Origin: Nemertoderma westbladi
Taxonomy: Eukaryota > Xenacoelomorpha > Nemertodermatida > Nemertodermatidae
NCBI GenBank assembly: GCA_032718475.1
Contig: JAUCBJ010003830.1
Location: forward strand, 1-34,469
DNA: 34,469 bases
Reading direction: 5' to 3'
How positions within the stretch are numbered: the stretch's first letter is position 1; each line of letters begins with the position of its first letter. This document shows positions 9,791 through 18,839 of this stretch, one piece after another. Position numbers and translations under genes: made by a program. Under the pieces are notes generated by a model that worked only from the letters and a program-made list of their open reading frames with translations, was not told where the DNA came from and ran no database searches.

Positions 9791-10310
9791 CAAACAGATC
9801 TATGTAAAATTTTAAAAATATCTAGTTTGAATTCATTTGCATTATTTGTATTAAATTGTTAGGTTCATATGTTTCTAAGAGATTATATTAAGTACTTTTG
9901 CATTTGGTATAGATGACAGCCCAAAAACAGTTGGCCCTGATGTTCGCGCTTTTAGACCTTTAGCAGTTTAACCTGCCAATTTTAGGTGTCTTTTTGTATA
10001 TCAATTATTTAATGTACTGAAGGTACATCAGCCGAAGCCAGTCTGTGCGCGACCATTCACCCACTGTTAAGGGAGACTGGATTCGGATGCTTTGATAGTG
10101 ATTGCAGTGTGTAGACCTACTGTATTATTCGATTGATCGTTAATATATAATCTCTGACAATATATTTACTTTCGGGGAAATATTAACAGTTCCTTTAGGA
10201 GGTGGCGCTTTAAGTATAAAACAGAGTTATGACTTATACTAATCACAACTGGATGGCTACTGAGTTTCGTAAAAAGCGCATTCTTTAGGGGATGCTTTAT
10301 TAACCTTCCC
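9791..10310. other. Non-coding stretch, nothing recognised
   Basis: AT-rich with no sustained frame. A short TTTAGACC-TTAGCAG similarity to the tail of the LINE relic at 1559 is too short to interpret. Confidence 0.4.
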
Positions 10311-10463
10311 ACTACTTCACACGACTTCACACTAGTTCACACTACTGCGCACTGATCTGCCGACCGTCACTGAATTTGATCATATATAAGGAGGATCGCA
10401 ACTGACACATGTAGGGATTATGAAATAGCATTCAATTCACACAAAAACCACTATAATGTAAGT
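10311..10463 (+). promoter_or_regulatory. Promoter-like region: 10-bp-period repeat, TATA box, splice donor
   Basis: Five 10-bp units starting AC(T/G)A or similar (ACTACTTCAC, ACGACTTCAC, ACTAGTTCAC, ACTACTGCGC, ACTGATCTGC) occupy 10311-10360. A TATATAAG box follows at 10383-10390 and a GTAAGT donor at 10458. The spacing would give a short first exon of roughly 40 bases. No coding exon can be linked to it downstream, so the driven gene is unknown. It may belong to a mobile element. Confidence 0.35.
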
Positions 10464-10990
10464 CGCAGTTGCTACCGGTAAACCTGTTCCTCTAACCTTT
10501 AGTAATCAAAGAGATTGGGGTTTTATGATTATTCATCGGTATTCTCCAAATATATCAGCAATATATACCAACATAACACCAATTAATAACAGAATCAAAT
10601 AAAGCGGTGAACAGTCAGTATGTGTAGTTGAATCGCGTTGCGTAGTGCCGCGGTGTGGCGTGTTTCAGTGATTCAGATATGAAGTATGATTTAGTAATGA
10701 TTCAGTTAATAGTTTTACGTTCTTGTGATCAAAGCCATCTGATGTTTCTGAGGTTTAGGTCAAAGTCTGAAACTTCTACAGAATTACAGAAGAATCCTAA
10801 GCCGGTGTTCTGGGCTTAAAAAAGATACACACTGACTGAATTGCGTGTGTTTCTGTAGGCACTATCCAACACAAAGTGAAAATCGCTCTGATTGGCTGAG
10901 CCGAACAAAGAACAAAGAGAGGTTCAGGATCCACGTTGGCAGTAAATCAGCTGACAGATTGCATCATCTGAGTCATCTTTTAGAGTATTA
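10464..10990. other. Non-coding stretch, nothing recognised
   Basis: No frame, repeat or RNA gene that I can support. If the promoter at 10311-10463 is real, this would be intronic. Confidence 0.35.
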
Positions 10991-11003
10991 AGCGCATTGC
11001 GGA

Positions 11004-11085
11004 GAAAATGGCTTGTTATGTCCGCTAAAGCACACATGCAGACATAGCGGGTAAAAATGGCTTGTTATGTCCACTAAAATTAATT
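11004..11085. repeat. Direct repeat, 48-bp spacing
   Basis: AAAATGGCTTGTTATGTCC occurs at 11006 and again at 11054, with similar flanks (GCGGAGAAAA, GCGGGTAAAAA). This is a two-copy local duplication in non-coding sequence. Confidence 0.7.
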
Positions 11086-11438
11086 GATTGTTAAGAATAA
11101 TTGTTCAGGTAACACTAGATATTTGAACAGTGAGTGCAGTTCATTACACCATTAGGATCAAGAGTTTGAGGTCTCATTAGGGAATGAGGAGGTCTGACCG
11201 AGTATTCCGGAACTCTGATCATAGGTTTATTTAAGGATCGTTTGAGTCGAGCGAGCTCGGGTGATACGTCGAGTTTCGCTCAAAACTCCCGTAAGTATAG
11301 CGAGTAAAACTATGTTTAGCGCAACGTCTCCGCGGATGTTCATGTCTTTCCGTGTGTTGTTTGGGTCTAGGGCATTCATCGTAATAATACTAAAGACGCA
11401 CGTCTTGTAGGGGAAACGCGGGTGATCTTTCTCCAGTT

Positions 11439-11885
11439 TTACAATGTTTCTCTCAAGAATTCCAAATATACGTTGAAGTCACTGCGTTTATCCGGTTTTT
11501 TAACGTCCTTTCTTAAGAGTTGGTTTCGATTAAAATTTTCGTGTTCGAGTCTCAGTTTATCGTTCCGACTCCGCTGGGTATGATATTTAAATAGGATCAT
11601 TTCCCTTTCGATATCTACATCGTCCGTATCGTGTAAATCGATAGGATGACCAGTCGTTAAGAAGTCCATATACGTACCATTACGATGCGTATAGCGAGCG
11701 GTGAATTTTATATAGTCCAATTCAAGCGTGAGCTGTTCCTTGGACATTGGCGGTTCGATATAACGACCATCGTCCTCCGTAGTAGAGGGACCAGCGCCAC
11801 CGCGTACCAAACCACCAACAAACGCTTGCAATGGTAGGGTATATCGCTCCCTGATACCAAGATCATCTTCTATTAACTCAGTCAT
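11439..11885 (-). CDS. Unrecognised 148-aa protein
   Basis: The frame starts with ATG at 11885 and ends with TAA at 11439. The product is hydrophilic and strongly charged, with an acidic N-terminus (TELIEDDLG), a Gly-rich turn (GGLVRGGAG) and a Lys/Arg/Asn-rich C-terminal half (NDKLRLEHENFNRNQ). I see no signal peptide, membrane segment, zinc site or catalytic motif and do not recognise a family. The upstream side (11940-12170) is relatively CpG-rich, as a 5' region or first exon might be. It could be a small host gene, one exon of a larger gene, or a frame from an unrecognised mobile element. Amino-acid composition looks protein-like rather than random. Confidence 0.45.
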   Translation of the reverse strand: MTELIEDDLGIRERYTLPLQAFVGGLVRGGAGPSTTEDDGRYIEPPMSKEQLTLELDYIKFTARYTHRNGTYMDFLTTGHPIDLHDTDDVDIEREMILFKYHTQRSRNDKLRLEHENFNRNQLLRKDVKKPDKRSDFNVYLEFLRETL

Positions 11886-12640
11886 AGCTGCTATAGGAGT
11901 TTATCAATATTATAATTAATTATAATTAGGCTAGCGGGCGTTGCTGCCTACCCCTCATGGCCCCCGGACAGTGCAAGATCCTCAGCGCTGATGTACTGTC
12001 GCCGCCGTGTCTATCGCCAACATAGTAGCTACACAACGACAACAACAACCAGCGCGAGTCACTCCACTGTCCTTCCCAAGGGCTTAGATTTATTTCAGGT
12101 TCTTGCTACAGAGGTAGGGCTACTTTCACAACTGCGACTCGCTACTGTAAACACACTTTAGTAGTAACATTCACCTATAAACGCACAAATTCCACACAAC
12201 TGTCACAAATTGTACACATTCTGTCACACATTCGGGTCATTTGTCCGTTAGTCAAGTGCCTTCCAGAATGTCACGCTATTATTATGTATCCCTGGATACT
12301 AGCAGTGTGCTATTTATTCCGTATGCTATTCAATGGGGCAAGCTTTCTATTGTTCTTTTAACTTGCTTCTAATTCTAGTGTGGTTGTTGCTATGGTGACA
12401 TTATGGAAAGCTAGCAGTAGAATTAGGGTAATTCTCATGCATACAGATCTGGGATGCTATTTAATAGTAATTCTTTAATTGTCAATATTCCCCTTTATAC
12501 ATGATTTTATGAATTTTATCGGCTATTGACTATATATTGGAGATTCTCGCACACTAATATACTCAACAAGGTGAATCTCCGCTCCCATGATCTATTAATT
12601 AATGGAATTTTGGGAATGTTATAAATTGTATAAAATAACA
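11886..12640. other. Intergenic, possible 5' region of the 148-aa ORF
   Basis: The stretch 11940-12170 is more GC- and CpG-rich than its surroundings and contains (ACAACA)-type runs. 12180-12640 is AT-rich. No further coding sequence is seen. Confidence 0.35.
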
Positions 12641-12852
12641 ATTTATCAAATTCATAAAAGGATATGAATTTAAATTTATTCCCGTAATTTTTATTATTTA
12701 ATATTAAAATAGACGCAATTTTATTCCAGAACATGTCTGAGGACTAGGATCCTTAATTCTAGGAAATTTGTCCTTTTAAGAGTATCGTTAAGTGCTACGA
12801 TATCTTAATCGACTAGAATTTTAAAGGATCTGAATTTTAATAGATTTGGATT
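12641..12852. repeat. About 231-bp duplicated repeat, left copy
   Basis: ATTCCAGAAC-TGTCTG (12723) and CGATATCTTAATCGACTAGAATT (about 12799) recur in the same order on the far side of the LINE at 16154 and 16230. Subtracting the LINE and one TSD from the copy spacing (3,431 bp) leaves about 231 bp, so the two were adjacent tandem copies before the LINE inserted. Identity is roughly three quarters over about 100 bp. Confidence 0.65.
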
Positions 12853-12865
12853 TATAGATTTTCTA
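12853..12865. repeat. LINE target-site duplication, left copy
   Basis: TATAGATTTTCTA, identical to 16053-16065. The base outside differs (T here, G there), so 13 bp is the full shared length. Confidence 0.9.
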
Positions 12866-12871
12866 CTACTA

Positions 12872-15835
12872 CTAGGTCGAGCGAACTCGGACAGTGGAAA
12901 TGAGATCCTTCCAGGCTTCCCGATTCTCCATAGTTGTCGCAATTTCGTTTCTACCAAGTTCAGTATCCCTTTCAAGTTGATCTATATATGTTATGGCAGG
13001 TCGTCCACGACTACGCTTTCCATGAGTTGGTTGCCAGAGAAGTAGATCTGGTATGACCTCGTCTTTACTTCGCCAGCAGTGCCCACTGAATCTTAATCTG
13101 CGTTCACGGAGGGTGGTTGATACAGGTGCTATTGTACCATAAAGCTCGGCGTTTGTCATGTGTTGTCTCCAGCTGATGTTTAGGGCTGCCCTTAGTAGTC
13201 TTGTGTAGCAACCATCAATTCGTTGTTCAAGTGATTTAGTCAGTGTCCAGGTCTCACCCCCATATGAAAATACACTTTCCACTGTGGCTCGAAAGAACTT
13301 GGTTTTCAGGTGCCTGGAGAGATCTGATTTCCAGATGGTATCCATTTTTGATAGAGCTACCCAAGCCTTTGCTTTCCTAACTTCTATGTCCTTTTTGCTA
13401 CTCTCTATCCATGATCCAAGGTACTGGAAGTCATCGACCTGCCTTAGTTGATTATTATCAATGGTTGTCAAGTTTCCATCAACATTAAAGGTCATGAATT
13501 CGGTCTTGGTAGCATTTATATGCAATCCAACCTCCTTAGCAGCCCTCTCCACTTTATTTAGTAGAAGCTGTGCATCTGCTAGCGTATTAGAGAGCAGGGC
13601 GATGTCATCCGCAAAGTCGGTGTCTGTGACTGTAGTTGCCGGATATCTACTACTTCTGCGTTCTTGAAGTGTGAATCCCAGATCTTCACCCTTTGTGGCT
13701 GTCCTCATTGCGTAATCCAGCACAATTACAAATAGTAATGGTGCTAATGTGTCACCTTGCAGTACCCCAGCCAGGATTGAGAAAAACTCAGTTTCACCAT
13801 CTGGTGAGAGTACCTGCGCTTCTGTGTCACAATATAGCAATCCAATGCCAGCAACAATTACTTCTGGTATTCCATAAGCTCTTAGGATTTCAAGCATTTT
13901 ACCTCTATGGATGGAGTCGAATGCCTTCTTGAAGTCCACAAAAGTCATGACTGCGGGGAGATTCTTTGACTTAATTCCTTCAATCAGTCTCCGTAGTGCA
14001 AGTATCTGAGCTATTGTTGATCTACTTGGTCGAAATCCGTTTTGGCTCTTACGCAGTAGTTTCTCTATGTGAGGCCTAATCCTATATAGAATCATTTTAT
14101 TGTATATTTTGGCAGCTACCACAAGCAGACAGATCCCACGATAGTTTGTTGGTATGCCGAGGTCTCCTTTCTTGGGGAGAGGCTTTAGTTGACCTTTAGT
14201 CCAAATTGGTGGTGGCTTTTCCCCTTTTAACATCCGGTTGCAAACATTCAATAATGGTCTATTTAGCACTCCGGTTTTCCATACCTCCGCTGGGATTTCA
14301 TCTAATCCACTCGCTTTATTATTGGACATGCTTTTAATGCTTCTTTGGAGTTCGGCAGGTGTGAAGTCCCCTGTTTCTATAGGTAGTGTCTTGTCATATA
14401 TTTTCCTTGTAGGGCTGACCTCGATGTTTGGTGGCTGCCCAAGCAAGTTGCTGAAGTGATTTTTCCACTTCCCAACACGTTCTTCAGGACTATCGGCTTT
14501 GAGGCGCCCCTTTGCACAACTTTTCCGACCAGATACCTCATTTACAGTTTGCCAGGTAAGACTTGATTGTTGCTGTATGTGAGCAGTTGTAATTGCTTCA
14601 GTTTTATCCTGTATGTACTTTTCCTGGCTGATGTTGTAGGCCAATTTAAGATCTTCTCTCTTACAAGTAACCTCAGAGTTTTGCCATGGCACATACTGTT
14701 TTCGTTTAGGTTTCTGGGGGATATGCCTCTTAGCTGATTCCTTGTGGGCTGTTATTATATTCTGGTATATTGAATCGGTGGATTGGTCTTCATCCATTGA
14801 CTGAAGTGCTTCAAAGCGGTTTTGAACTTCTACTGTATAAGCATCCTTTACTGCATTGTCAGTTCTGAGTTTCTCCCAGTCATAGTTGGTTTGCTTGCTT
14901 GTCCTGGGTTTGCTGGCTCTCAAACTGAGTCTGATCTCTGCAGTCACAATTCTGTGGTCCGAACCAATTAGGTTGAACGAGCTGTATGCCTCGCAGTTGA
15001 TCATGCTATTTCTCCACTTTTTGTTTATAAGGATGTAATCCAGTTGTGCTTTGGTTCCATTAGGGTATTGAAAGGTCCATAGCTTCCCCTTAATCTTTTC
15101 GAATGTGTTGTTTGTTGGTATCAATTCACATTCTTCCATTAGGTCTAAAAGTAAGTACCCATTTCTGTTAGAACTGGTGTTATAGGTGTAACCCTTGATG
15201 TCTTCTGGGCCAATTTGCGCATTCAGGTCACCAGCAATGACTTTAACATTGTGTTTCGGGATGTCCTTAATAAGTCCAGTCAGTTCTTCATAAAACTTGA
15301 CTGCTTGTTCTGGCTCTGATACATTGGTTGGACTGTAGCAACATATAACTGTTGTCTTGGGATTCCCATCAAATGTTGCGATCATAACCCTGGAATTTAT
15401 AGATTCGATGTTGTTTAGGGTCTTAAGTGCAAATGGGCTTAGCAGAATTCCTACTCCACCAATTGATGCATTGGCCGAGTTTCTTACTGCTGAGCTTGTT
15501 ACTAACGTCCATCCATTTCCAATGTCATTGTACTTCATGGCAGTGTCTTCATGACAAATCCGATGTTCTTGGATGCAGATGATGTCGATGTTATATTCCA
15601 TTGCCAGAGCGACCATGTCACCCTGTTTGCTCTGTGCTTTCAGCGTGCGTGCGTTCATTGTAGCAATCTTTAGTGTCTTTTTACATTTCAACAGGTTGGT
15701 TCTTCTTTCTTCTCTGTCTTCTGTTCCAGTAGCCAATTTATCGACCCCAGCCTGGTGTACCACTGAGGGACGCGGTCCTTGTTGACCCGGGCGACGACCG
15801 AGCCGGTATTTCTCCTGGAGGGTTCTCATACTCAT
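12872..15835 (-). CDS. RTE-type ORF2: AP endonuclease + reverse transcriptase (987 aa)
   Basis: The protein nicks target DNA and copies its own RNA (target-primed reverse transcription). The N-terminal apurinic-type endonuclease shows N61 in MNARTL, E90 in ICIQEH, D203/N205 in AGDLNAQ, D266 in LDYIL and the SDH triad at 292-294. The RT palm shows FVDFKKAFD at 632-640 and FADD at 741-744, with NYRGICLL near 564 and GVLQGD near 690. The C-terminal region (RLRFSGHCWRS, GKRSRGRP, REAW) matches the RTE-family tail. ATG at 15835 is the first of two (M-S-M), inside the overlap with the upstream small frame. No stop or frameshift is present and every catalytic motif is complete, so the enzyme is predicted competent. 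The stop lies only a few bases before the element's end. Confidence 0.94.
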   Translation of the reverse strand: MSMRTLQEKYRLGRRPGQQGPRPSVVHQAGVDKLATGTEDREERRTNLLKCKKTLKIATMNARTLKAQSKQGDMVALAMEYNIDIICIQEHRICHEDTAMKYNDIGNGWTLVTSSAVRNSANASIGGVGILLSPFALKTLNNIESINSRVMIATFDGNPKTTVICCYSPTNVSEPEQAVKFYEELTGLIKDIPKHNVKVIAGDLNAQIGPEDIKGYTYNTSSNRNGYLLLDLMEECELIPTNNTFEKIKGKLWTFQYPNGTKAQLDYILINKKWRNSMINCEAYSSFNLIGSDHRIVTAEIRLSLRASKPRTSKQTNYDWEKLRTDNAVKDAYTVEVQNRFEALQSMDEDQSTDSIYQNIITAHKESAKRHIPQKPKRKQYVPWQNSEVTCKREDLKLAYNISQEKYIQDKTEAITTAHIQQQSSLTWQTVNEVSGRKSCAKGRLKADSPEERVGKWKNHFSNLLGQPPNIEVSPTRKIYDKTLPIETGDFTPAELQRSIKSMSNNKASGLDEIPAEVWKTGVLNRPLLNVCNRMLKGEKPPPIWTKGQLKPLPKKGDLGIPTNYRGICLLVVAAKIYNKMILYRIRPHIEKLLRKSQNGFRPSRSTIAQILALRRLIEGIKSKNLPAVMTFVDFKKAFDSIHRGKMLEILRAYGIPEVIVAGIGLLYCDTEAQVLSPDGETEFFSILAGVLQGDTLAPLLFVIVLDYAMRTATKGEDLGFTLQERRSSRYPATTVTDTDFADDIALLSNTLADAQLLLNKVERAAKEVGLHINATKTEFMTFNVDGNLTTIDNNQLRQVDDFQYLGSWIESSKKDIEVRKAKAWVALSKMDTIWKSDLSRHLKTKFFRATVESVFSYGGETWTLTKSLEQRIDGCYTRLLRAALNISWRQHMTNAELYGTIAPVSTTLRERRLRFSGHCWRSKDEVIPDLLLWQPTHGKRSRGRPAITYIDQLERDTELGRNEIATTMENREAWKDLISTVRVRST

Positions 15836-15974
15836 ATCTTTCAGTTGCGGGGGTAAACCGCTTGTGGTCGCAACTCCTACAAGCGTCTTCGCAGTAGGTC
15901 GCCGTTGGTTGATTACCTTCCGCCGACCTTGTCAGCATGTCTAGCCGTTGGTTGATTACCTTCCGCCTTTCCAT
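15738..15974 (-). CDS. RTE ORF1-like small frame (78 aa)
   Basis: This frame starts at ATG 15974, 78 bases from the 5' end of the LINE, and overlaps the start of ORF2 by 98 nt in a different frame. A short, poorly conserved ORF1 overlapping ORF2 is known for RTE-1 and relatives. The product is basic and Cys-poor and shows no recognisable domain. A 43-bp-spaced direct repeat (about 24 identical bases) spans its first 75 nt. It may be translated, or it may act only as a leader. Confidence 0.45.
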   Translation of the reverse strand: MERRKVINQRLDMLTRSAEGNQPTATYCEDACRSCDHKRFTPATERYEYENPPGEIPARSSPGSTRTASLSGTPGWGR

Positions 15975-16052
15975 GGCCTACAGCCCTGCTGCCGACTGTA
16001 GGGGTCCATTTGTTACACCCTGAACCAAGTGTGCCTCCTGGGTTGGGTTAGG

Positions 16053-16065
16053 TATAGATTTTCTA
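16053..16065. repeat. LINE target-site duplication, right copy
   Basis: TATAGATTTTCTA, the partner of 12853-12865. It abuts the 5' end of the LINE. Confidence 0.9.
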
Positions 16066-16255
16066 GAGTTAATTTATAAGTATTCACTCTATTATATTTG
16101 TTTAACAGATTTTGTAAATATTAAATTATTAATATTTAAGATCGGCACCGAATTATTCCAGAACTTGTCTGGGGATGTTAACCACTGATTCTAGAATTTT
16201 GTCTTTCAAGTATATCGGTGGGTGCCGCGATATCTTAATCGACTAGAATTACAGA
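16066..16255. repeat. About 231-bp duplicated repeat, right copy
   Basis: The segment from 16154 (ATTCCAGAAC-TGTCTG) to GATATCTTAATCGACTAGAAT at about 16230 mirrors the left copy near 12723-12820 in direct orientation. Confidence 0.65.
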
Positions 16256-16640
16256 TGGTCAAAGGGTTTAACAGATGTATTTTGCGTCGTACGCTACTGT
16301 TAAAGGGACATCACGCTACTATATGTATTATTTAATATACGGTATGAGAGCAATATCGCAAGAAGCAATGTACTGACTGTAGTCACGTATTTATAATATG
16401 ATACGGACAGTAAGGAAAGAGAAAAAGAATTATTTCTCGCCATTGCACTAAATATATAATATAAGTAATTATGTAATAAAACACGAGTATATATTGCACT
16501 AATCTACTAAATAATCGCTAAAATAACATTCCACTAAATAAAATTAAAGAAAACGATTATAATAAAATTACATAATAATACATACATAAATATAAAAATA
16601 ATAAAAACAATTATAAAATAATATAGTCACACTCCACACC
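16256..16640. other. AT-rich stretch, nothing recognised
   Basis: No coding frame is seen. A sharp composition step at about 16640 leads into GC-rich sequence. Confidence 0.45.
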
Positions 16641-16986
16641 CACTCCAGACGCCGTTACGTTGGGGAGTCCCTAGACGTTGGTTGGATTAGGGAGGTGGTC
16701 GTGGGAAGAGTATCTTGCCTTCCATAGTTTCCGGAGTGTTCTCTGTCTCTTTCCAGTAAACATAAACGCGCTTGCGTCCTTCTGGGCTCCTCCCATGCTG
16801 AGGCGCACCCATGAGGCGGACGCTGTCCCACCACCCCTGGGGCCAGTCTGACTCCGTTTTTATCAGACTGGGCCGGAGGGCAGCCCAATGCTTCCCGGGT
16901 TCAATTTTCAATCCCCCGATCACACCGGCACAGCTCGTCGCACGTGTAGCCAGATGGTCGGCTACTGTCAACTTACTGTGGCCTGA

Positions 16987-17529
16987 CTGTACATTGAGCC
17001 AACTCAGAGAGTCAACCGGCGGGTGGACCAGTCGATAGCGATCGATAGACGAGAAGCAAAGCGACTGGAAGAAGTCGCTAGACGGGAGAGGATAGAAGCA
17101 GAGGAGAGGGAAGAGGAGGCCAGGACGCAGAGTTACGGCTTCGAGGAACAGGCAGGCTTAGACGAGCTTCATTGGACTTCGTCAGGGAGTTCGGGGGAGT
17201 CTCTAGGGCGAGAACTGGGATGGACGGTGGGATCACCGAAACAGTCGACGTCGGGGTTGCAAGCGATGCCCATACCAGCGGGCGCCGAAGGCGACCAACC
17301 GCCAAGGAAGTTAAGGGAGTTAGAGGGATGGAGAGCTACGGGCGAGAGCCAAGGCGGGAAGGGACATAGTGGATCCATCGGGATACCGGGGTTGGAGCCA
17401 CTGCCAGAGGAGGAGGAGGACGACGACGAGTTCGGAAAGGAGCTGCTTGTACCGGTTCCAGAAGGGAACCTTTTGTCTCTACTGCCGAGAGCCGAGCCAC
17501 AGGATGGGGGCGTGTCCACGGTTGCATAA
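16987..17529 (+). pseudogene. gag-like frame A: charged coiled-coil and acidic region
   Basis: The frame is open from 16987 to TAA at 17529 with no ATG near its start; the nearest in-frame candidate at 17023 is GTG. It begins with a highly charged helical segment (RREAKRLEEVARRERIEAEE), passes through a Ser/Gly/Pro-rich linker and ends in an acidic patch (LEPLPEEEEDDDEFG). The GC-rich composition differs sharply from the AT-rich flanks. It overlaps frame B, which carries zinc knuckles but also lacks a start codon, so the two look like one gag-type protein split by a frameshift near 17450-17480. A programmed shift is possible, but decay or an intron boundary is equally open. Confidence 0.45.
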
Positions 17530-18103
17530 CCGATGTCCAAAGTGCCACTTTCGGGGACACTACGGACGCCAGTGCGACTGGATGGACGACGAGGAGAAGT
17601 TCACAAGATTCGAGGAGTGGGCCGACGTCGGGGCCATGACGCGCCAGCGCATGAAGGCCCAGGAGTTCAAGTGGGGTTTCTTCCTTATCAATCAGGAGGC
17701 TCACATGGAAATCATAAAGCGGAGGCTACCGTTTACCTATCAAGAGGTAGCAATGGCGGCGTCGTATGCCGGAGTGATGAACACACAAAGATATTTGGAC
17801 AGGTGGACGCCACAGAACCGAGGGGAGTTTAGGGATTTCTTGGCGGAGCACGTACCGCAAGCAATGAAGATGATCCTATGGGACGCCACCAGAGGGAGAC
17901 AACAGGGCCACTCTGAGGGGCCACCGGCGAAGCGATATCGGGCACTAATAACACCAGCGCCCAAGGAGCCAACAACCGGAATCAGCAGGGAGGTGGCGGC
18001 GAAGGTCCGAAAGCAGAAAGCGGATCCCAGAGGAGCGGTGGTAACCAAGAAACGACCCAGGGAAGAGGACGCCAGGGGGAACTATCCCCAGAGGAACAGA
18101 TAG
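17369..18103 (+). pseudogene. gag-like frame B: CCHC zinc-knuckle nucleic-acid-binding protein
   Basis: This frame is +1 relative to frame A and opens with GTG, not ATG, so it probably needs upstream sequence for translation. Two perfect C-x2-C-x4-H-x4-C knuckles lie side by side (CLYCREPSHRMGAC and CPKCHFRGHYGRQC, nt about 17474-17575). They are followed by a mixed helical region (FEEWADVGAMTRQRMKAQEF) and a basic tail (KKRPREEDARGN). Tandem CCHC knuckles bind retroelement RNA in Gag and ORF1p proteins. No protease, RT or integrase follows before 18760, so the parent element is incomplete or non-autonomous. A cellular CCHC protein is less likely given the neighbouring LTR-like segment. Confidence 0.55.
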
Positions 18104-18752
18104 GTTCCCAGAGCCGAGGGAGAGAAACTGAGGCTTGGACGTGGTACGCCTGAAAGGCGCCGCATGGGACGTACGAACTATTAAGTACAAATTTAATTAA
18201 TGCAAATAATCATATAAGTGCAATTTGTATGTACGTACGTAGTAATTAGTAATCTACAAATACATACGTTCGGAGTAAGTACTATAGTCATACAACCTTT
18301 CTCAATTAGCTACTGGGACTGGGGGGTAAACTGACTATGGCACTATGGACGAGACACCAGACAATTTCACACTTCTTGAGTGCGACGGCACAAGATGGGG
18401 GGGGGGAGATTCGTCAGGAGGGATGAGGTAGTCAAAGTGGGGTTGAGGGACGCAGTAATAGTGCGAAGTGCGGAGAGAGTGCGGACGCAATTCTAGTGTG
18501 GGGGGGGGGGAGAATAAGAGGCTGAGTGAGGGACGAGGAGGTCCGAGGGTATGAGAGAGTTGGGGTGAGAGTGGAGAAGAGATAGGGCGAAAGTGTTGGG
18601 GAAACAAAAGTCGCGTGAGAGGTGAGCGCGATCGGCCCGACATGAGACGCCAGGCATACAGGGTAGCGTTATCATACCCATAGGGAGCGGCCTGGAAAGC
18701 CGGCTCCGAGAGAAAAGAATTCCACCCCACACCCGATACTAGATCAGGATCC
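18104..18752. other. Non-coding 3' part of the gag-like remnant
   Basis: No credible frame is present. Two long G-runs occur near 18398-18407 and 18500-18510, with strand-biased purine-rich sequence between and around them (18395-18600) that could form G-quadruplex structure on the plus strand. Confidence 0.5.
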
Positions 18753-18839
18753 AGCGGGATTGTAGCGCACTTAAGGTGGATGCCATCTTCTCACCGGGAA
18801 GATAGCATGGGGGGGAGCGTTAGCTTATTCAATCCCGCT
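18753..18839. repeat. 10-bp inverted repeat
   Basis: AGCGGGATTG (18753-18762) is exactly inverted as CAATCCCGCT (18830-18839), leaving a 67-bp loop. It straddles the start of the LTR-like segment. Confidence 0.8.

Larger units (their letters stand above)
12866..16052 (-). mobile_element. Complete RTE-clade LINE, 3,187 bp
   Basis: Read on the minus strand, the element starts at 16052 and ends at 12866. It is flanked by an exact 13-bp duplication, TATAGATTTTCTA, at 12853-12865 and 16053-16065. It has a short ORF1-like frame overlapping a long ORF2 with endonuclease and reverse transcriptase, almost no 3' UTR, and a short (TAG)n tail instead of poly(A). All of these are RTE hallmarks. The overall length of about 3.2 kb is normal for full-length RTE. 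The intact ORF2 and perfect TSD indicate recent insertion. Confidence 0.92.

Noticed and set aside
11238-11262. GTCGAGCGAGCTCGGG, resembling the RTE 3' end
   Set aside because: The match to the LINE tail (GTCGAGCGAACTCGG) is only about 15 bases with no tail repeat or flanking similarity, so a second RTE remnant cannot be claimed.
13461-15785. Plus-strand ORFs within the LINE
   Set aside because: They are antisense shadows of the strongly supported minus-strand ORF2.
16687-16971. Minus-strand open frame of 94 codons at the start of the GC-rich island
   Set aside because: It opens on TTG with no ATG at its start, and a competing plus-strand frame covers the same DNA. Its C-terminal part looks somewhat protein-like, but there is no motif to support it.
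17078-17704. Minus-strand ORFs opposite the gag-like frames
   Set aside because: They are low-complexity Pro/Ser-rich shadows of the GC-rich plus-strand frames; the zinc knuckles fix the coding strand as plus.
18335-18732. Minus-strand ORFs opposite the G-runs
   Set aside because: They are Pro/Ser-rich translations of strand-biased G-rich sequence and show no domain.
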